Source: JBDKVA01 sp039679375 (GTDB lineage: Bacteria; Bacillota; Clostridia; Acetivibrionales; DTU013). From it: a stretch of DNA of 35,900 nt. Under the pieces are notes generated by a model, which was not told the origin of the DNA, did not search any database, and saw only the letters and a list, made by a program, of their open reading frames with translations. The position numbers and the translations under genes are program-made. The stretch's first letter is position 1; each line of letters begins with the position of its first letter. Shown one piece after another: positions 32,677 through 35,900 of the stretch. The stretch is taken from contig JBDKVA010000013.1 in the NCBI GenBank assembly GCA_039679375.1, positions 1 through 35,900 on the forward strand, given 5' to 3'.

Positions 32677-32717
32677 AAGGCACCAGAATTGCCGTTCTGA
32701 CGCCCTTGGAATTTTTT
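32677..32717 (+). terminator. Possible terminator of the response regulator transcript
   Basis: CAGAA/TTCTG (32684-32688 and 32695-32699) extends imperfectly to AAGG/CCTT and is followed by six Ts at 32712-32717. The stem has internal mismatches. The region downstream to 33216 has no supported gene. Confidence 0.4.
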
Positions 32718-32849
32718 GTCTAAAATTGTTTTTAAAGGTCTTTTCGCTCTAATTATCCTATGTCATCTATGTTTTCCTCAAAAAACAGGCCTCAGACAGA
32801 TGACATTTTACCCTAAATCATACCAATTTTGACCCCGAAAACCACAACA

Positions 32850-32891
32850 TATAGTGGTCGGCCCGCCTCATTTGCCATTAGAACCACTATA
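32850..32891. repeat. Inverted repeat with 9-base arms
   Basis: TATAGTGGT (32850-32858) and ACCACTATA (32883-32891) flank a GC-rich 24-base loop. It lies in an intergenic region with several other symmetric elements, including the 12-base palindrome GCCAATATTGGC near 32980. Confidence 0.5.
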
Positions 32892-32895
32892 CGTC

Positions 32896-32919
32896 ATCAT
32901 TATTACGCACTCCACATGC
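32896..32919. repeat. Dispersed 24-base repeat, copy 2
   Basis: This matches 15154-15177 at 22 of 24 positions, same orientation. Its first 12 bases region (GTCATCATTATT from 32893) also recurs at 33026-33037. Confidence 0.5.
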
Positions 32920-33040
32920 GGCATACTCGAAAACATATCAACACGAAAATAGTATAATTATTCATAAATGATGTATATTATTGCCAATATTGGCACATAT
33001 TTTTATAAATATGCATAAAACAAATGTCATCATTATTGTA

Positions 33041-33061
33041 CATTCAAGGGTTCCTTGAATG
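33041..33061. repeat. Perfect hairpin CATTCAAG/CTTGAATG
   Basis: Eight-base arms flank a five-base loop in the intergenic region before the second SLH gene's 3' end. There is no T run on either side, so its role is unknown. Confidence 0.5.
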
Positions 33062-33132
33062 TGTGCCAAAATAATTATCTACTATAATCGCCCAGCACTA
33101 CCGCATAGCGCCTTAATTATTCCAAACGAATA

Positions 33133-33172
33133 CGCCCCTGAAAATGACCGCTTTCGGGAATTTTCAGGGGCG
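33133..33172 (-). terminator. Long hairpin downstream of the second SLH protein gene
   Basis: CGCCCCTGAAAAT (33133-33145) and ATTTTCAGGGGCG (33160-33172) are perfectly complementary over 13 bases with a 14-base loop. It lies 45 bases beyond the stop of the SLH gene on the minus strand. The following U tract is poor, so it may be a terminator or a 3'-stabilising structure. Confidence 0.6.
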
Positions 33173-33216
33173 ATTTGTATTAGGCCTTTTATACTGTTAT
33201 TGCATGCTGATATGTA

Positions 33217-35900
33217 CTATTTTACTGTATTATCAACGAATCTTTGCAGGATAACCGCCACCTCGGCTCTTGTTGCCGTGCCCTTTGGGACGAAGTTTCC
33301 GCCGTCACGCCCAGAAATGATTGCGGTTTGCTGACAGTACCTTGCCGCGTCCGCCGCCCATGATGATATGGCGGAAGCATCAGGATAACTCAGCTGTGGC
33401 GCTCCCGATTCTATAGCTGAAGTATTCAGAAATTCCGCAAAGCGGTGAAGTATAACAGCCATCTCTTCGCGAGTTATCATTCGATCAGGTTCAAACTTTC
33501 CTCCTCCAACACCGGCGATTATACTGTTCTCGGCCGCCCATTCAACATAGTTCCCATAATATGCGTTATAGTCGGCGTCAGTAAATTTATTCCCGGCATC
33601 TGTCGCTGTAATCTTGCCGTATGACCTTTCATAGAGACGGCCGATAACAGTTGCAAACATAGCTCGGGTCATTCCGGTATCAGGGGAGAAAGTATTGCTG
33701 CCAGTACCCAGGAATATCTCTCGCTCAGTTACAAAATCTATATAAGATTTTGCCCAATGTCCAGAAATATCCATAAAGTTCTTCGGGTTCTCTATGAACT
33801 GCACAGCCTTGCCTTTCGGCGCTATATATTTCATCGTGCCGCCAGCATCCGAGGCAAAGCCGATAAACACATCCGTGCCGTTATCATCGACGTAGTAAGG
33901 TAACCCTGCATTCTCCGTAAACACAGCTTTTATAGTGTGCGCTGCGCCTATGTTTGAGAAGGTATAGCCGCTGACTGCGCCGATGCTCGTGCCGTCTACC
34001 AGAACATGGGAGATAAGGTATCCATTATCGGCTGTAATGGTGAAGGTTTTGTTTTGCCCCGCCGTTACGCTCACGCTGCCGCTCGGGCTTATGCAGCCAC
34101 CCGCGCCTGCCGTCGAGATAATTTCATATGTCTGGGTCGAGCTGGAGCCTGAGCCTGAGTCTGAGTCGGACTGGGATGCGTTATTGTATGCAATGGCATA
34201 GGTGCTGAAATATTTCAAGTACGCAGTAATCTGAGTTTTATCACTGCTTACTTCTATATATTCACCGTTCGCGTTTGCTGTAGTTGTTATGGCCTCTGTC
34301 ACAACACCGCCGCCGTAATCATGTGCGCGGTAAACAACGTAGCTGTCCTTGCCCTGAAGCTCCGCAGGCAATGGTATGATAATCTTAATAAGGCTGCTTG
34401 TCGCCGTGATTTGCGAATTATCGGATGCACCGTTGCTTGTGGTAGTTGTCTTTGTCATATCTATATCAAGAACAGTGCCCGAAGTGTAACCGTTTGAGCT
34501 CATGGCCGCTTCTACGGTTGCTTTATTTGTTGATTGATCGTTTTTCTGTACTGTCAGTTTGATCTCAACAGTTCCGCCGTTATCGACGGTTTGCTTGTCT
34601 TCCTGAGTATACCCTTTGGAGTCGTCTGTATTTGTTGTGCTGTCATTAAACAGGTTATTCAGTCCGTCTACTACAACGTTTGGTGTTTCCGAGCCTATTA
34701 TATCAAGCGTTGAATTTTTATAACCGCTCGGAAGGGTAACAGTACCAGTATATGTATAATCGCCGCCGTTAACCGTAATACAAATTGTTACTATCTGATC
34801 ACCCTTGGCTGCCACAATGTTATATATTCCGTCAGGTACGCCTGTTACGGTAAAGTTTCCGCTGTCATCTGTGGTTGCGGGATTCCCAAACTGGACATTT
34901 CCCTGCATCACTTTTACTGTCGCGTCCCTTACGGCGGCAGATGGTGTTCCGTCATCTACTACCGTACCGCTGACGGTGTAGGTATTTGCCGCCCACTTGG
35001 CGTAGAGAATCGTATCTGCTTTAACCGTATCGAAGTTGAAATTCCACAGATTTATGCAAGCTGCGTCTTTATACCAACCGATAAACGAATATCCGATTCG
35101 GCTGGGCTCGGAAGGCGCTGTCAATGTTGAGCCCGAGGAAACGTCCGACTGCGTGGTGTACGTACCGCCGCCGGCATAGTTGTTGCTGTATATGACGGTA
35201 TATGTTGCGAGAACAGCTGTCCAAACCGCGTTCAGGGTAACGTCACCGGAAATTGTGATTATCTGCCCTGCCGTATATGTAGTCCCGCTGTCGCTCCATC
35301 CGTTGAAGGTGTAACCTGCCTTCGCAAGACTTCCGGTGTTCGCGCTCACTCTTGCCGTGCTGCCGGCGGTATAGGCGTTGCTGTCAACCGGTACGCTGCC
35401 TGACGTCGCGCCGTACGGGGCATAGGTTATGGCGTATTTCAGGACAGGTGCTGCCGTCCACTTTGCGTAGAGTACAATGCCGGCTGCTACCGTATTGTTC
35501 TTAAAGTTCCATGCATCGGTACAGGTGTTGTTCGTATACCAGCCGCCGAAGATATAGCCGGTTCTGGTGGGCTGTTCAGGGGCGGTCAACTTTTTGATGC
35601 CAATTACGCTTTGCGAGGTATAGATCGTCGTGTCGGTATCATCATAATTGTTTTTATAGGTTACTGTATATGTATTAATGATCCACTTCGCGTAAACGGT
35701 CTTGTCCGCCGTCAGCGTATAGGGGAAGGAGACGGCGTTGCCTGCTCCGTTGTCTCCCTCGTACCAGCCGCCGAAGGTGTATCCGGTTCTGGTCGGGTCG
35801 CCGGGCTTGGCTACCTGCGTATTGTAATTCTGCGTAACAGCACCGACGGTGCTGCCGCCCTCCGCGTCAAAAGTCATCGTGTATGTATTGGCCGTCCACT
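33217..35900 (-). CDS. Second large SLH surface protein (5' end outside window)
   Basis: The frame is open from the window edge to TAA at 33217, giving the last 894 or so residues; the start and any signal peptide lie beyond 35900. The visible part begins with at least four InlB/Flg_new-type repeats (patterns GYTFGGWYEGDNGAGN, GYIFGGWYTNNTC, GYTFNGWSDSGTTY, GYSFIGWYKDAAC, each ending in YAKW or AVW). A carboxypeptidase-regulatory-like beta-sandwich (YTVSGTVVDDGTPSAAVRDATVKVMQG) follows. Next come an uncharacterised Thr/Asp-rich region and a bacterial repeat module near 34130-33920. Three SLH domains end the protein (33770-33220; MDISGHWAKSYIDFVTEREIFLGTGSNTFSPDTGMTRAMFATV is the first). It is a wall-anchored surface protein, similar in plan to the giant protein at 24418-29166 but with no propeller in view. 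Confidence 0.9.
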   Translation of the reverse strand, partial: WTANTYTMTFDAEGGSTVGAVTQNYNTQVAKPGDPTRTGYTFGGWYEGDNGAGNAVSFPYTLTADKTVYAKWIINTYTVTYKNNYDDTDTTIYTSQSVIGIKKLTAPEQPTRTGYIFGGWYTNNTCTDAWNFKNNTVAAGIVLYAKWTAAPVLKYAITYAPYGATSGSVPVDSNAYTAGSTARVSANTGSLAKAGYTFNGWSDSGTTYTAGQIITISGDVTLNAVWTAVLATYTVIYSNNYAGGGTYTTQSDVSSGSTLTAPSEPSRIGYSFIGWYKDAACINLWNFNFDTVKADTILYAKWAANTYTVSGTVVDDGTPSAAVRDATVKVMQGNVQFGNPATTDDSGNFTVTGVPDGIYNIVAAKGDQIVTICITVNGGDYTYTGTVTLPSGYKNSTLDIIGSETPNVVVDGLNNLFNDSTTNTDDSKGYTQEDKQTVDNGGTVEIKLTVQKNDQSTNKATVEAAMSSNGYTSGTVLDIDMTKTTTTSNGASDNSQITATSSLIKIIIPLPAELQGKDSYVVYRAHDYGGGVVTEAITTTANANGEYIEVSSDKTQITAYLKYFSTYAIAYNNASQSDSDSGSGSSSTQTYEIISTAGAGGCISPSGSVSVTAGQNKTFTITADNGYLISHVLVDGTSIGAVSGYTFSNIGAAHTIKAVFTENAGLPYYVDDNGTDVFIGFASDAGGTMKYIAPKGKAVQFIENPKNFMDISGHWAKSYIDFVTEREIFLGTGSNTFSPDTGMTRAMFATVIGRLYERSYGKITATDAGNKFTDADYNAYYGNYVEWAAENSIIAGVGGGKFEPDRMITREEMAVILHRFAEFLNTSAIESGAPQLSYPDASAISSWAADAARYCQQTAIISGRDGGNFVPKGTATRAEVAVILQRFVDNTVK

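Overview
The window looks like the chromosome of a low-to-moderate GC Firmicute, most likely an anaerobic member of Clostridia. Supporting signs are strong AGGAGG-type ribosome binding sites, BlaI/BlaR1-type regulation with a DUF4825-like sensor, Clostridia-type HelD and ABC-F proteins, two very large SLH (S-layer homology) proteins and a Clostridia-style large serine recombinase. I cannot name a species.

Layout. 1-2100 is AT-rich and holds a partial gene of unknown function, a small two-helix membrane protein with an in-frame extension past its stop, and a gene remnant. 2250-12300 is a better-conserved block: a flavin reductase-like protein, a zinc D-Ala-D-Ala peptidase with a peptidoglycan-binding domain, a divergent blaI/blaR1-like pair with two operator dyads, two ABC-F ATPases and a HelD-type RNA polymerase recycling helicase. 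ABC-F proteins act on the ribosome and HelD on RNA polymerase, so the block looks like an antibiotic or cell-envelope stress module. 12300-14700 carries a ribbon-helix-helix protein fused to a truncated Uma2 domain, and an AraC regulator with a long C-terminal domain.

15300-23940 is an AT-rich defence-type island on the minus strand. In transcription order it holds a serine recombinase, a PHP plus SMC-like ATPase (TrlF-like), a DNA methylase with a nuclease domain fused at its N-terminus, and a separate type I-style specificity subunit. No HsdR motor subunit is present, so the restriction system resembles the BcgI-like layout (nuclease-methylase plus S subunit).

24400-35900 is a cell-surface region. 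Two giant SLH proteins flank a small secreted BspA-like protein, two tiny paralogous DUF2442-like genes (each broken by one base missing from an A run), and a divergent histidine kinase/response regulator pair. The intergenic DNA on the two sides of the kinase gene is related: each side has a shared 15-base motif at a similar distance from a matching minus-strand promoter, plus a GC-rich hairpin. This suggests the two-component system controls its own kinase and the small-gene/surface-protein cluster.

The most unusual items are the nuclease-methylase/TrlF island, the duplicated regulatory module around the two-component system, the twin one-base lesions in the small paralogues, and a YbiT-type ABC-F whose two altered motifs both map to one composite ATP site.
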